Positions 22,343 to 32,367 of a DNA stretch of 45,800 nt are shown piece after piece. Each line of letters starts with the position of its first letter. Positions within the stretch are counted from its first letter, which is position 1. The position numbers were made by a program, and so were the translations under genes. The notes beneath the pieces are model-generated. The model ran no database searches, was not told the origin of the DNA, and saw only the letters and a program-made list of their open reading frames with translations. The stretch is from NCBI GenBank assembly GCA_007618135.1, contig PHFX01000161.1, positions 1 through 45,800 on the forward strand, given 5' to 3'. The stretch is from Candidatus Brocadia sp. WS118. GTDB lineage: Bacteria; Planctomycetota; Brocadiia; Brocadiales; Brocadiaceae.

Positions 22343-23284
22343 TTATTCAATCCCTGAACGCACTGCACGAACATAGTCATAATGACCAGAAGCTTTATTA
22401 TCACAGCAACCTTCTATAAAGTCAATCCGCCATGCATTAGAGAGGCTATTTGTTTCCTTATCAGCAGTCCATATCCAACTTTGCTTACCGTTAAAAACTT
22501 GATCAATATATAAATCATCAGCTCTTCTTTTGGGTGTAAGTAACGACATAGATTCCTCTAAAGTTGGTAGCCGCCAGTCGTTATAACCAGCAAAGTTTTT
22601 GCCATTTAGCTCTTCAATATATCTTGTCGCTTTTTCATATTTCATGTAATTATTCGAACCAGATTGCTGCCACATTAGGTCGACTACATGATCAACAATA
22701 ATGCTTTCACTGTTGATTGTTTTTTGTTCATATTGATGTACAATGCCTTTACCAGTTTTATTTATATAAATATCAAAGAAGTCATTTTCAACAATCATGA
22801 CACTAGCTTCTTTGAGTGAAAAGTTGTCTAGAGGTTCTTGGCGTAAGGGTAATTTTAGAATTAATTGCGGGGCGAGAGGATGTATCGGTTTTATTTTTTC
22901 GTTAATTTTTAATGTTTCTAACAAACGAGAGATTCCTTGCTTAGGATTGCTAAATTCTATATATAACATATTTGTTAATATAGGGGGAAGTTTTGTTTTG
23001 TCTACTACACATGGAATGATTCTCTTACTGAGGGAAAGAGCATTTGTCCATTCCAGTTCAACCCACCGGGATTTGCTTGAGTGATTTGACCAAACCAATA
23101 GTAATGTATTACACCACTCAAGAGCATCGCTGATTCTTTTTGGTAAATTATCACCTCCACGAACAATACTATGATCAACCCACACTTCAATACCAGCTTT
23201 TATTAATTCACCTTCTAACCGGCGAACCAATTCTTTGTCTTCCCAAGCGTGACTTATAAATATTCTTGTTTTTTCAGTTTTCAC
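22343..23284 (-). CDS. TIR-domain protein with a C-terminal DUF1566 domain
   Basis: A 313-residue protein. Residues 1-135 are a TIR domain: TRIFISHAWEDKELVRRLEG, GIEVWVDHSIVRGGDNLPKR, ISDALEWCNTLLLVWSNHSS, SRWVELEWTNAL, in which the Glu of WVELEW is at the usual NADase catalytic place. After a linker (140-195) the C-terminal part (VVDLMWQQSGSNNYMKYEKA, NFAGYNDWRLPTLEESMSLL, WIWTADKETN, HYDYVRAVRSG) is DUF1566/Lcl-like, a C-type-lectin-like fold usually found in secreted proteins. No signal peptide is present. Bacterial TIR proteins often deplete NAD during phage defence. It is the only gene of a 1.3-kb cassette. Confidence 0.9.
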   Translation of the reverse strand: MKTEKTRIFISHAWEDKELVRRLEGELIKAGIEVWVDHSIVRGGDNLPKRISDALEWCNTLLLVWSNHSSKSRWVELEWTNALSLSKRIIPCVVDKTKLPPILTNMLYIEFSNPKQGISRLLETLKINEKIKPIHPLAPQLILKLPLRQEPLDNFSLKEASVMIVENDFFDIYINKTGKGIVHQYEQKTINSESIIVDHVVDLMWQQSGSNNYMKYEKATRYIEELNGKNFAGYNDWRLPTLEESMSLLTPKRRADDLYIDQVFNGKQSWIWTADKETNSLSNAWRIDFIEGCCDNKASGHYDYVRAVRSGIE

Positions 23285-23351
23285 TTTTCTTCAATTTTCT
23301 TTCATTTGTTTTAATAGAAATATAATTGGCTATAGATATTCTTACATATTG

Positions 23352-23482
23352 GCGTATAACGACATTATTCAGCCGGGCAACCCTTTCACTACAAAACTCT
23401 ATAAACACGTTGGATTTGAATATACCACAGAACTTCAATAAAGGCAATTACTGGTTGCCTCGGCTGGAATAAATTGTTATGT
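23352..23482 (-). repeat. attC site e (131 bp)
   Basis: Same family as the site at 19243: L'' AATTTATTCCAGCCGAGGCA with the extra C, L' GCCCGGCTGAATAATG, R' GTTATACGC. It lies 67 bp upstream of the TIR start and is the 3' end of the next interval to the right. Confidence 0.85.
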
Positions 23483-23532
23483 GTGTTTTAGCGCAACAAA
23501 TGTTTTTTGGTGCACCGTGCCAATAAAATTAA

Positions 23533-23562
23533 CGGCGGCTTTGCGTTTTTTGCAATGCCGCG
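23533..23562 (-). terminator. hairpin in the cassette 3' flank, second copy
   Basis: GCGGCTTTGC against GCAATGCCGC with a short T-rich loop, followed on the minus strand by GTTAATTTTATTGG. Same place and sequence family as the hairpin at 19425, here after the lipoprotein gene at 23675. Confidence 0.55.
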
Positions 23563-23674
23563 AACCTTATTCTTTTTATTGAACCCGAACTTAGCAAGAG
23601 CAAATTTGCGGCGCTGTTTTTTAGCGGCGCAAGTTTGCGGAATTTTATGGAAACACTCTCAAGCCGGTCAAAAA

Positions 23675-24460
23675 TTATTTAGCGCCGCTACCCTCACTTT
23701 CCTGACTACCCACTATTTTCGCTAACCAGGCCGGGTAAGCGTATGAATCCTTAACCTCGGGTAGTTTAACAGGATAATCCTGCAGAATCTGACAAATACT
23801 TTTCCGGAATAGCTCTACTGCATTTCCCTGATCGCTAAAAACATCAAAAGCCAGGGTCCACCAATCTTCTCCATTAACCTTAAGCTCGGTAATCTCCAGA
23901 AGACAACCAGTATCGAGCCGTTCTTCCATATCTACCGCCTGAGTCGAGCCATCCTCCGCTATTTTGAATTTGCGTTGTTGACGCTTTTTGTAAACCTCGA
24001 CTCGCGGCTTGCCTTTGGAGGTCTCCAAAAAAGCGTTTCTAACTTCCTGTTGTTTGTCTTCCAAAAAGCCCCATTCCCATTTCTGCCAGGATTCGATCCG
24101 ACCGGAGAGGGTGTTATCACAGGAGATAAAATCTTTTTGCCCGGTGCGTGATTTTAATTCCAGCCGGGCTTTGCCACCGCGAAATTTCGGACTTATTGAC
24201 TCATTACCGGTCGTAATAAGATAAAGCTCTGTTCGCTCTTCTGTGCTCGCATTCCCTTGGAAGTGGGATTGATTATTAAACCACTCGCTGACTTTGGCAT
24301 CTAACCGCCCCTGGTAAAACCACCTGATCTCAAATCCATTCTCGAACGATGAGTTGACCTTGTCTTCTTTAACAGGAACAGATTCATTGCTGCAAGAGAG
24401 AAGGATTAGTATGAGCAACAGGGAGATATTAATAGGCGTACCAAAATGTTTATGTTGCAT
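23675..24460 (-). CDS. lipoprotein, possibly CYTH-like
   Basis: About 261 residues from an ATG with GGAGG upstream; a longer frame begins 17 codons earlier without support. It has a lipobox (LLLILILLSCSNES). The mature part keeps charged strands (GFEIRWFYQGRL, ERTELYLITTGN, SPKFRGGKARLELKSRTG, CLLEITELKVNGEDWWTLAF) in an order that recalls the CYTH/triphosphate-tunnel fold, which would be unusual for a lipoprotein. That likeness is inference only. It is the next gene after the large RHS protein; an immunity role has no direct support. Confidence 0.6.
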   Translation of the reverse strand: MQHKHFGTPINISLLLILILLSCSNESVPVKEDKVNSSFENGFEIRWFYQGRLDAKVSEWFNNQSHFQGNASTEERTELYLITTGNESISPKFRGGKARLELKSRTGQKDFISCDNTLSGRIESWQKWEWGFLEDKQQEVRNAFLETSKGKPRVEVYKKRQQRKFKIAEDGSTQAVDMEERLDTGCLLEITELKVNGEDWWTLAFDVFSDQGNAVELFRKSICQILQDYPVKLPEVKDSYAYPAWLAKIVGSQESEGSGAK

Positions 24461-24773
24461 TGTCTTTCCTCCTTTTTCACATACTGGAGTGAGTGGTTTA
24501 TCCTGAATCATTTTTTTATTGAATCACGGAATTTTAAGTCCGAAAATTAGATTTTTTCAATTATTGACAATCATATAATGCTGACCTTCTACTGAATGAT
24601 TAACAGATTAAAACCATGATTGCGGTGATGAGCAATTTAGAGTATGGGTTTTTCATTCCAATTCCTTAAAACAGTTTTGCACTGCTTCTAATTTTTCACT
24701 AAAGCTTACCTGTTCACTATTGACATTTAAAATAGTTGAGGGTGTCGGGTAATGTTTTTACGATTACAATTTA
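24461..24773. other. non-coding gap after the RHS toxin gene
   Basis: I searched both strands for a short gene, because an immunity protein is expected just after a polymorphic toxin. No frame with a start, ribosome site and believable protein is visible. No attC-like arms are seen either. Confidence 0.6.
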
Positions 24774-27700
24774 TTACTTAGCAGGAAGTCTTCTGACTCG
24801 TGTAGCATTTCTTCTAGCGCTATTGTTAAGAGGTGATACATTTAACCTCCTAATCCTAGGTGGTACTACAATGGACCGATTCTCTGTTGGCCGTTCAATA
24901 ATCCTCCTTCCTATACCTCTCGCCGTCGTCTCGTAGGCTTCCTGATTCATTTCATATCTTTTATTTTCAAGCGTTCCTCCATATCTGCGAGGCCCACCTA
25001 GGCGTCGAATCCATTCTTCTTCTGCCATTCTGGTCTGACTGGTTTCGACACGATCTAAAATTCTAAATTCAAAATTTTGCTCCAATCTCTCACTATGCTC
25101 AAATGCTCTCCTATTAAGCCTCCCAAATTCATCACCTGTTGTTTTGCCAACGTACATTTCACCTGTTTTTGTATTAGTTCTTAAATATATTATAGTATGC
25201 CCAGCCCTCTCAGAAGTGGTCATTTCTCTAAGTAATTTATCTTCAGTATAGACCCTTGGATCATTCAATTTGCTTAATTCCTGCTTAACTAATTCTTCAA
25301 GTTTGGCTTGAGATTCCGATTTAGCTTCAGCCAATTTACGCATCATGTATTCAGCTTCTTCTGAATGGGCTCCCCAGGCTCGCATCATTTCTTCTGGTGG
25401 AATAAATTCATCTGATACTTGATACTGTTCAAAGGTGGTTAGAGGCCTTCCGCTAAAAGGTTTTTCAGGTCCAATAGTCATTTGTTGAGATGGAGGTGCT
25501 TTTGAAAGTGGTGAGGAAATAATATTTATATTATTTTCGAAGTTAGGTACCTTTAGTGGAATTGCTTGCTCTGGGCTAGTCACGGTACTGGTTTGTACTT
25601 GATTAGTTGAAGGTGGTTCAGTTTGTTCGCCTAGTTCATCAGTAAACATTAATGGATTATTATTTACAAAAACAAATAAATTAATTCCATCAACTTTACC
25701 TAAGGGATCACAACACATCCACCTCCCCAACCACGGTGCATAATACCTCGCTCCGTAGTAATACAATCCCGTAAAATCATCCCGCTCCTTCCCGGAATAG
25801 CGATATTCTTTTAGCTGTACTTCCTGTTGGTTCCTTCCGGCAATAAACGCCGTACCGCCATAAGGGAAATACTCCTCGTAACTAATAACATCCGCTCCTT
25901 CAGTCAATTCCATTACCGATGAACTGAGATGGTTATTGAGTTGGTAATGAAATTTTCTTGAATCAATAGTATCGGTTTCCCGGTTTCCCGAATCCTGTTT
26001 CCAGTTGTAAATCAGCGCCACTCTTTGCTGGTCATCCATCACATGCAGGGTTTCTCTTTCCAGGGTGGCGGTAGTCCCTTGCTGGCCTTGTATCTTGATC
26101 CTTTTGATTTCGTAATTGCCCAGGTAGATTTTTTCGATTATTTCTATCCCCCCGGAATCTCCATTTACCAATCGCTCTGATACTTTTCGGACGCGCTGGC
26201 CGGAACTGTCGTAAACGTAATACTCGCTATCGGAAGGGCGGGTGTCTGTGCTTTCAATGATGGTGGCAGAGGTGATGTTATCGCGGTAATTCCATCCAAG
26301 GCCTCTCAGGTGCTCCAATTTTATTAAATTGCCATTGGCATCGAAAAAGTCTTCCGGATTTTGGGTAGAAGGTTGGAGCATTGATTTTGGAACTGCCCGG
26401 TTGGAAGTTTCCGATGGTGTGATTTCTCTGGTCCAGGACCTTTGGGAATCGGAAGCAAAATGTTGAATTTTAATTAGATTGCCGCTATCATCATAAGTGT
26501 ATTGCCTGCGGTAATTTTGCAATTGTTGCAGGTCATTGGCATGGGCAGGAGGGCAGGGCAGGTATTGGCTTTGTTTGAAACCGTTAGATTTGTATTCATT
26601 GCCGGCGAGGGCGGGATGTTCCCTGCCGCTGGCTCCTATCAGCCGGTAAAGGGAATCATAAGTGTAATCGCATTTTGCTTCTACAATCTGGTTGTTGTTA
26701 CATACTCGCTCATAGGAATCATCTCTTATCCGGGTGATATAGCCCACCGGGTCGTAAGTGTAGGAGATGTTCTGCAATATTTTGTTATCGCTATGCCGGG
26801 TAGTGATCAGTCTTTCCAGGCGAAAGGTTTCGTTTTCGTACTCATAAGTGGTCGTCACGCCATTTCCATATCGAATCTCCTCCCTCTGCCCTTTGGCATT
26901 GTAGGTGATGTTTTCCACAATGGTAGTCGGCGCTAAAGCGCCATTAAAGAACACATCTACTTTTCTTAGTAATCCCGATTGGTGAAAGGTGGGCCGGTAT
27001 TCACTCCCATCGGGATAGGTTTGTTTTTTCACCCTGCCCAGGGCATCATACTCAATTTCGGTATCGTAAGAATCACTCTCCAAAGTCTCCGTAGTGGGGT
27101 CATTCCAGTTTACTTCCGATTTATAGTCTTCCCGGAGTTGCCGGCTGCTTTTTCTGACAGCGCCTTTAATGTCGAATAAATCATTGGTAATAATACCCGC
27201 CTGGTCATGGTGTATAATCAACTGCCCCCTTAAATTCGATCCTTTATCATTCGTTGCTCCCTCCCCATATTTAAACTTTTCTACTATCTGGTTTAAACCA
27301 TTGCCTGCCGCCCGCACTTCCAATGGTCGTTGCAATACATCGTACTCGGTGCGGATATGGAAATCCCGGTTGTTCCAAAAAAAGAAAGGCTTGCCCAAAA
27401 CATTATTCAAAGTCAGCCGCAGCCCGGCATCCACGCTGTCAACCGACAATGGTTTGCCATCCATACCGAAAACGTGTTTGAAATTCTTAATTATTTCATG
27501 CGGCTGCCTGTTTTTATTCAATTCATATTGCCGGGGGTCGGTAATCGCCAGCTCATTGCCCTGAATGTCCAATTCGTAATGAGTGGAAAGTTTATGGTTA
27601 TTAAGGTTTTCCTCGATAGTCAGGAACCGTTGTCCCAGGTTATTCAAGACATTGGTTACCGGGGTATCGTAATGCAGCAATGCTTTGTTCAGGGCGTCTT

Positions 27701-30700
27701 TTTCATTGGCGTTAGTGGTATTTTGATTATCCCGGTAATATTGCGAATCCATCACCGTATCATTCAAATCCCAATTCTTCTCCCACCAGGGCGTAAATTC
27801 CGTTTTGGCAAAAAAGCCTTTGGGCGTATCGGTGCGAATCACCCGCAACAGCGGGTCGTAATGAATAATTGGTGTAACCCCGGTATCCGTTACTTCCTTT
27901 TCCGGCTCAAATTTGGAGGTCTGGCTGTAAAACGGTTCGTATTGTTTTACCGGTTTGGCTTTGTTGTTAAATATAGCTCTTCCCGATACCAGCCAACGCT
28001 CATTGACGATACCGGTTTGTGGTTTGCCATCAATATCTTTCAACAAAGTGCCGTCCGGATTTCTTCTAAAAGCCTCGCCCGGTTCAACCTTTAATTTCTT
28101 TTGAATTTCCCTTCCCAGCCCATCGGAAAAACTGATGTGATACTGCAACTCGCTGTTTTCATTTGAAGCCAAATCTCTGGCGTGTTTTTCCCGCATCACA
28201 CCGATGGAATGAATGGGCTGGGTACTATCTTTCCTCCAGGCATGAAGGTCATAGTAAAAGAAACTGGTTGCCCCTTGCAAATAATAATGGGGCTGCTGAA
28301 GGATATCTTCCAAAGTAGCGCCGGTTCTTGCCTGGTATTGGTCAAACGGTAAATCCCCTTTTTGCACCCCGTTTTCATCTCCATAAATAGAAGTTGCCTG
28401 TACCAGTCCAAGCGGGTCGAACAAAACTTCCGAAACATTATCATTAATATCGGTCAGTTTTTTAGGCTGAACGGTATGGTAATCAATTTCAGCCTGCATA
28501 ACATTTTGCAGTGCATCCTCGATCCGAACGGGCTGTAAATTCAACCCATCGTAACTTATGTGCGTCTCTGCACCAAAGGGATCTTTGCTTCTATTGGGCA
28601 GGAAAAATTTGGCATCGCTTGCTGTGTAGTAATGCTGCTCGATTCCCGGATTCCACCAATGGCCTTCAGCTTCAAAATAACCGCCCTTTTCCCGGAGTTC
28701 CTGGCTGGTGATTTTACTGCCAAAGACTGCCGGGATAAGCGAGGTTGGAAATATAGCCGTTTCGGTATGATGCGCCAATGCCCTTGCGGTAATTCCGCAC
28801 AGGGGCAATACATCATCCTGGGCTTCATTCCAGAAAAAATTCCGCTGCCAGGAAAGCAAGCGCAGGTGTTTCTGGTTGAGCGGCAATCTTTGGTCGAAGG
28901 CGACAGTATTGCTTTCTGCCTGCCGGATTTGATTCTGCATTTCATTGAAAGAAAAATAGGCCGGATTTTGCCCCAAATCCAGCCCACCAATTTCATAGGT
29001 CTTCTGCTCGCAGGGAACGCCGATCCGGTAGAAATTGGCGGTCTCATTGATGAACCGGTTAACCGCAAGGGTTCCCCGCGTTTGCTGCTGTTCCGGGTAT
29101 TCCGGCACCCTTCGGGGATAGCTGATATTAGCGGATCTAAGCACATTCCCAAACTCGTCCACCTCTAAATTAAAGGTATGTGCTACCCTGGGGTCACCGG
29201 GAACACGCTCGTAGGAATACATAATGCTCTCATGGGGATGGGTAAAGAAAACGGCGTGTTTATTTTTGCTCTTGCCTTGTAACAACCTCACTTCATAATT
29301 CGATTCGGTTACGATATAAGGGTGGCGCTGCCGTGCCAGGCTGGCAGGATCATCCGCTTTGCCATCGAGGGCATATACTTCCTGCCTCAGCACCTGTCCC
29401 CGCAACGCCCGGTAGGCTTCCCGAAGGCTGTCCAGACCAATGCGACTGCCATTGGTTTCCAGTACTGTATTATTCAGGAGTTTTGCGCCGGGATCTTTTT
29501 GGTAATAATCACCGGCAAAAAGATCATGAATATCCATGCCGAGGTTGTCCCGGGGTCTTGCATGGCGAAAGTTTTCTTTCAACTTTTCGGAATCGTGGGC
29601 GCCGGTGTGAAACCACATCCGGGTTAAAACCGGTGCTACATGGAAGCCCTCATCCAGGTTTTCCAAACCTCTTATCTCGTGCAGGCTTTCTTCGCTGAAT
29701 TGGTCGAAATGTTCGGTGTCGTATTGGTCAACATGGGCAAAGCCCCGGAACTCCCGCTCCCTTCCGTCATAATAACCATGATGATACTCGTAGCGGGTAA
29801 CTAACTTGGTGCGGGATATGTAGTCGATCTTTTCCACCTTTTCCACACATTGAACCGGGAAAGGTAAAGTGCTCACCCACCTCTTTCGCCCTCTTTCATA
29901 TTGGTCGTCTAAATAAAACTCCGTAGAGGATTTGTATTGAACCCGGGTAACGGCGCCCATGGAATTATCCATTTCGATGAGCAGATGGGGTTTTGCACCC
30001 CCGGAAAAGTCCAGGAAGCGGTAATTGCTGCGCCCAGCCCCCGGCCAGTCGGTAGTCCAGAGCAGCCCGGCGGAGCCATTGCCGTACATATCGGCAGGTA
30101 CCGCGGCAGCATAGTCTGTTACCGGGGGAGTTCCGTGAATTACGAATTCTTCACTCCAGGCATTGCCGGATTGGTTGAACCAGAAACGAATTTTATCATG
30201 TTCCACATAAACTGCATCTGCCGTTCCGCTGCCGTCAATATCTACCAGAAACAACCGATTGGGATCAAAGTCTTGCGGTAATTCAGGGGAATTTTTTAAG
30301 GTGATGCGGCGGCTGAATTTCCCCCGCCCCATATTGGCCCAATAATCAATGCGGCCGCTATGTACCAATACGATGTCGCTCAAACCATCCCCGCTCATAT
30401 CGGCAAGTTTTACCCGGGGGCTGCTGAAATCCACATCGGGAAATTCCGCTAAATCATGCTGTCGCCGGATAGATGTGGGGTCACCAAATCCCTCTTCGCC
30501 GAGGCATGGAAAATAATGAAAAGTGCTTTCGGCAGTAGTCAACGCCCCGGCTTTGCCGCTGCCATCAATATCAAACATTCGAGTTTGGGGATCATTAATA
30601 TCGAAAGAGGGCTGTTTTTTATAATATTTGAAATTTTGCCAACCGGCCTGGCCGTCGGCTTCAAAAAACCCCCAATGTGAACCATTATGTACTAAAAGAT

Positions 30701-32351
30701 CTGCCTGGCCGTTACCAGCCATGTCCCCGAATCCGACGCCCGCTACGCCTAACTGAATGCTTGCCGGGATGGTTTTCATGGTGCGGCGGCGGGAGAACTT
30801 TCCCTTCCCTTCGTTTTTCCAAAAATAATAACCTCCCGGTGAGGTAAAAAGCACGTCCGGTAATCCCGTCCCAAATAAGTCCACCAGAGCAAAGTTGGCA
30901 TTGCTTAAAGCAAAAGGGGGCATATCGCCCTGGTCGGCGCTCATTGCCTGAAATTTTTGCTTCTCAGGCTGGAACCCGGAGTATTTAAAGTTAATCGGGG
31001 GAAAAGATTTAATGGCGTATTGCGCACTCAATAATCCATTTTCACCTAAGTCCACATCTTCCGATTGGTGCACAGTAGCATCATTTACTCTCCGATACCC
31101 CCGCTGAATCACTTGACTCAGCATGGCCATATCGTTGTATTCATTCCGGTAATAATGGAAATCCGTCGAACGCACCAGGACAGGCTGGGCAAATTCAGGC
31201 ATTTGATGGAACATCAGCACCCGCTCACAACGGCGGTAGGTACGGATCTCAAAGCCGGAGCGATAAGAAGAAAAGGGATCGTTCCGTACCGGCCATTTAT
31301 TGTTCGACATGTTCAATAAATCATCCGAAATTTGTTGATGCGGGCTATCAGTGCCATCCGCATTCTTCCAAGCCAGTTGATGTTCTCCGTAATCGAATAT
31401 TAGGGTAAAAATAAATTCAGTAGAACTAAAGCCCTGTTTCAGTTTTTGCAGAACGACTCCGAAATTATCATCAAGAGGATTAAGGTTGCCGTAATAGATG
31501 GATTTAAGATAATTTTGATAAATGGGCCTGGCATTTCCTGAACCGTTAAGATTATTATACCGATGCCCCTCGGAAATCGGAATATGGTCTTCGCCCTTGA
31601 CCAGCCCCCGGTCTGCTTTATATTCATACCAGATACAGTTTCCTTTGGCGTCATAAGTCAGCTCCAATCGCCATTCGAATATTTTATCCGCATCTGCCGG
31701 GGCGCTCAGTTTGGAATTTGGGGTATAACCATAGATGCTGGTGATATTATCTTTGGTAACAATCCGCCAAAAAGAACGCTCATTACGCTGCTTCAATGGC
31801 CCCGGTTTCCAGTATTCAATACGCGCAAATAATCCTTCCACCCGCGGGCGATAAGCATAGATTTGCCAGGTAGCGCCATCAATTGTCTCTGCCCGGGTTG
31901 CAGGGTTTCCATTTTCTAAATAAGGTACCAGATCCTCCGCGCCGGAGAGCACAAAGATATCTTTCTCATCATCGTAAACCGGTATTCCCTTTTCCGTCTT
32001 GCGGCTAACCATCGGTACGGAGAGGCCCCACCCCAGGCCGAAAGGGCCATTTCCATTGCCGGTGCTGTATTGTAAAGCAAGTTGAGGGGTCATGCCGGAT
32101 CGGCCCGGGGTTGTATAAATGGGCACACTGAAATTGCCCGATCCGGTAAAAGGGTTGGGTTGAAAAGTCTCACCGATCCCGCTAATACTGCCCCCTCCTT
32201 TTGGCAGGCTAATAACACTGCCTGCGGAGTTGGGGCTATTCTTTGAAGCAGCACCGGTTAATTGCTCCACTGCCTTGGCAACAGAATTGGACCCGATAGC
32301 CGCGCCTGCTGCCGCGGCAATTGTCGTTTTTATGAAATCGCGTCTTTTCAT
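24774..32351 (-). CDS. SpvB/TcB/RHS toxin with a Tat signal and a GIY-YIG-like nuclease tip
   Basis: A 2525-residue protein built like a TcB-TcC fusion of ABC toxins. Residues 1-28 are a Tat signal (MKRRDFIKTTIAAAAGAAIG). SpvB domain about 45-330 (SVISLPKGGGSISGIGETFQ, GPFGLGWGLSVP). VCBS/TcB middle part about 480-800 (LVDLFGTGLPDVLFTSPGGY, LADMSGDGLSDIVLVHSG, VDIDGSGTADAVYVEH). YD/RHS repeats to about 2200, closing with the RHS core (YSGKERDDFTGLYYYGARYY, PLGKVDGINLFVFVNNN). The variable end (about 2385-2470) has IIYLRTNTKTGEMYVGK, RLNRRAFEH, EEEWIRRLGG and a later Asn, the elements of a GIY-YIG nuclease. RHS shells enclose their tip and release it into a target cell. Confidence 0.9.
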   Translation of the reverse strand: MKRRDFIKTTIAAAAGAAIGSNSVAKAVEQLTGAASKNSPNSAGSVISLPKGGGSISGIGETFQPNPFTGSGNFSVPIYTTPGRSGMTPQLALQYSTGNGNGPFGLGWGLSVPMVSRKTEKGIPVYDDEKDIFVLSGAEDLVPYLENGNPATRAETIDGATWQIYAYRPRVEGLFARIEYWKPGPLKQRNERSFWRIVTKDNITSIYGYTPNSKLSAPADADKIFEWRLELTYDAKGNCIWYEYKADRGLVKGEDHIPISEGHRYNNLNGSGNARPIYQNYLKSIYYGNLNPLDDNFGVVLQKLKQGFSSTEFIFTLIFDYGEHQLAWKNADGTDSPHQQISDDLLNMSNNKWPVRNDPFSSYRSGFEIRTYRRCERVLMFHQMPEFAQPVLVRSTDFHYYRNEYNDMAMLSQVIQRGYRRVNDATVHQSEDVDLGENGLLSAQYAIKSFPPINFKYSGFQPEKQKFQAMSADQGDMPPFALSNANFALVDLFGTGLPDVLFTSPGGYYFWKNEGKGKFSRRRTMKTIPASIQLGVAGVGFGDMAGNGQADLLVHNGSHWGFFEADGQAGWQNFKYYKKQPSFDINDPQTRMFDIDGSGKAGALTTAESTFHYFPCLGEEGFGDPTSIRRQHDLAEFPDVDFSSPRVKLADMSGDGLSDIVLVHSGRIDYWANMGRGKFSRRITLKNSPELPQDFDPNRLFLVDIDGSGTADAVYVEHDKIRFWFNQSGNAWSEEFVIHGTPPVTDYAAAVPADMYGNGSAGLLWTTDWPGAGRSNYRFLDFSGGAKPHLLIEMDNSMGAVTRVQYKSSTEFYLDDQYERGRKRWVSTLPFPVQCVEKVEKIDYISRTKLVTRYEYHHGYYDGREREFRGFAHVDQYDTEHFDQFSEESLHEIRGLENLDEGFHVAPVLTRMWFHTGAHDSEKLKENFRHARPRDNLGMDIHDLFAGDYYQKDPGAKLLNNTVLETNGSRIGLDSLREAYRALRGQVLRQEVYALDGKADDPASLARQRHPYIVTESNYEVRLLQGKSKNKHAVFFTHPHESIMYSYERVPGDPRVAHTFNLEVDEFGNVLRSANISYPRRVPEYPEQQQTRGTLAVNRFINETANFYRIGVPCEQKTYEIGGLDLGQNPAYFSFNEMQNQIRQAESNTVAFDQRLPLNQKHLRLLSWQRNFFWNEAQDDVLPLCGITARALAHHTETAIFPTSLIPAVFGSKITSQELREKGGYFEAEGHWWNPGIEQHYYTASDAKFFLPNRSKDPFGAETHISYDGLNLQPVRIEDALQNVMQAEIDYHTVQPKKLTDINDNVSEVLFDPLGLVQATSIYGDENGVQKGDLPFDQYQARTGATLEDILQQPHYYLQGATSFFYYDLHAWRKDSTQPIHSIGVMREKHARDLASNENSELQYHISFSDGLGREIQKKLKVEPGEAFRRNPDGTLLKDIDGKPQTGIVNERWLVSGRAIFNNKAKPVKQYEPFYSQTSKFEPEKEVTDTGVTPIIHYDPLLRVIRTDTPKGFFAKTEFTPWWEKNWDLNDTVMDSQYYRDNQNTTNANEKDALNKALLHYDTPVTNVLNNLGQRFLTIEENLNNHKLSTHYELDIQGNELAITDPRQYELNKNRQPHEIIKNFKHVFGMDGKPLSVDSVDAGLRLTLNNVLGKPFFFWNNRDFHIRTEYDVLQRPLEVRAAGNGLNQIVEKFKYGEGATNDKGSNLRGQLIIHHDQAGIITNDLFDIKGAVRKSSRQLREDYKSEVNWNDPTTETLESDSYDTEIEYDALGRVKKQTYPDGSEYRPTFHQSGLLRKVDVFFNGALAPTTIVENITYNAKGQREEIRYGNGVTTTYEYENETFRLERLITTRHSDNKILQNISYTYDPVGYITRIRDDSYERVCNNNQIVEAKCDYTYDSLYRLIGASGREHPALAGNEYKSNGFKQSQYLPCPPAHANDLQQLQNYRRQYTYDDSGNLIKIQHFASDSQRSWTREITPSETSNRAVPKSMLQPSTQNPEDFFDANGNLIKLEHLRGLGWNYRDNITSATIIESTDTRPSDSEYYVYDSSGQRVRKVSERLVNGDSGGIEIIEKIYLGNYEIKRIKIQGQQGTTATLERETLHVMDDQQRVALIYNWKQDSGNRETDTIDSRKFHYQLNNHLSSSVMELTEGADVISYEEYFPYGGTAFIAGRNQQEVQLKEYRYSGKERDDFTGLYYYGARYYAPWLGRWMCCDPLGKVDGINLFVFVNNNPLMFTDELGEQTEPPSTNQVQTSTVTSPEQAIPLKVPNFENNINIISSPLSKAPPSQQMTIGPEKPFSGRPLTTFEQYQVSDEFIPPEEMMRAWGAHSEEAEYMMRKLAEAKSESQAKLEELVKQELSKLNDPRVYTEDKLLREMTTSERAGHTIIYLRTNTKTGEMYVGKTTGDEFGRLNRRAFEHSERLEQNFEFRILDRVETSQTRMAEEEWIRRLGGPRRYGGTLENKRYEMNQEAYETTARGIGRRIIERPTENRSIVVPPRIRRLNVSPLNNSARRNATRVRRLPAK

Positions 32352-32367
32352 AAAGGGCCAGGTATCT

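Noticed and set aside
24461..24773. Immunity gene for the RHS nuclease tip
   Set aside because: No frame of believable length with a start and ribosome site is present.
27330..28094. Long plus-strand frame (254 codons) inside the RHS toxin gene
   Set aside because: It lies antisense to a continuous 2525-residue protein with clear domains, has no recognisable motif and is a shadow of its codon pattern.
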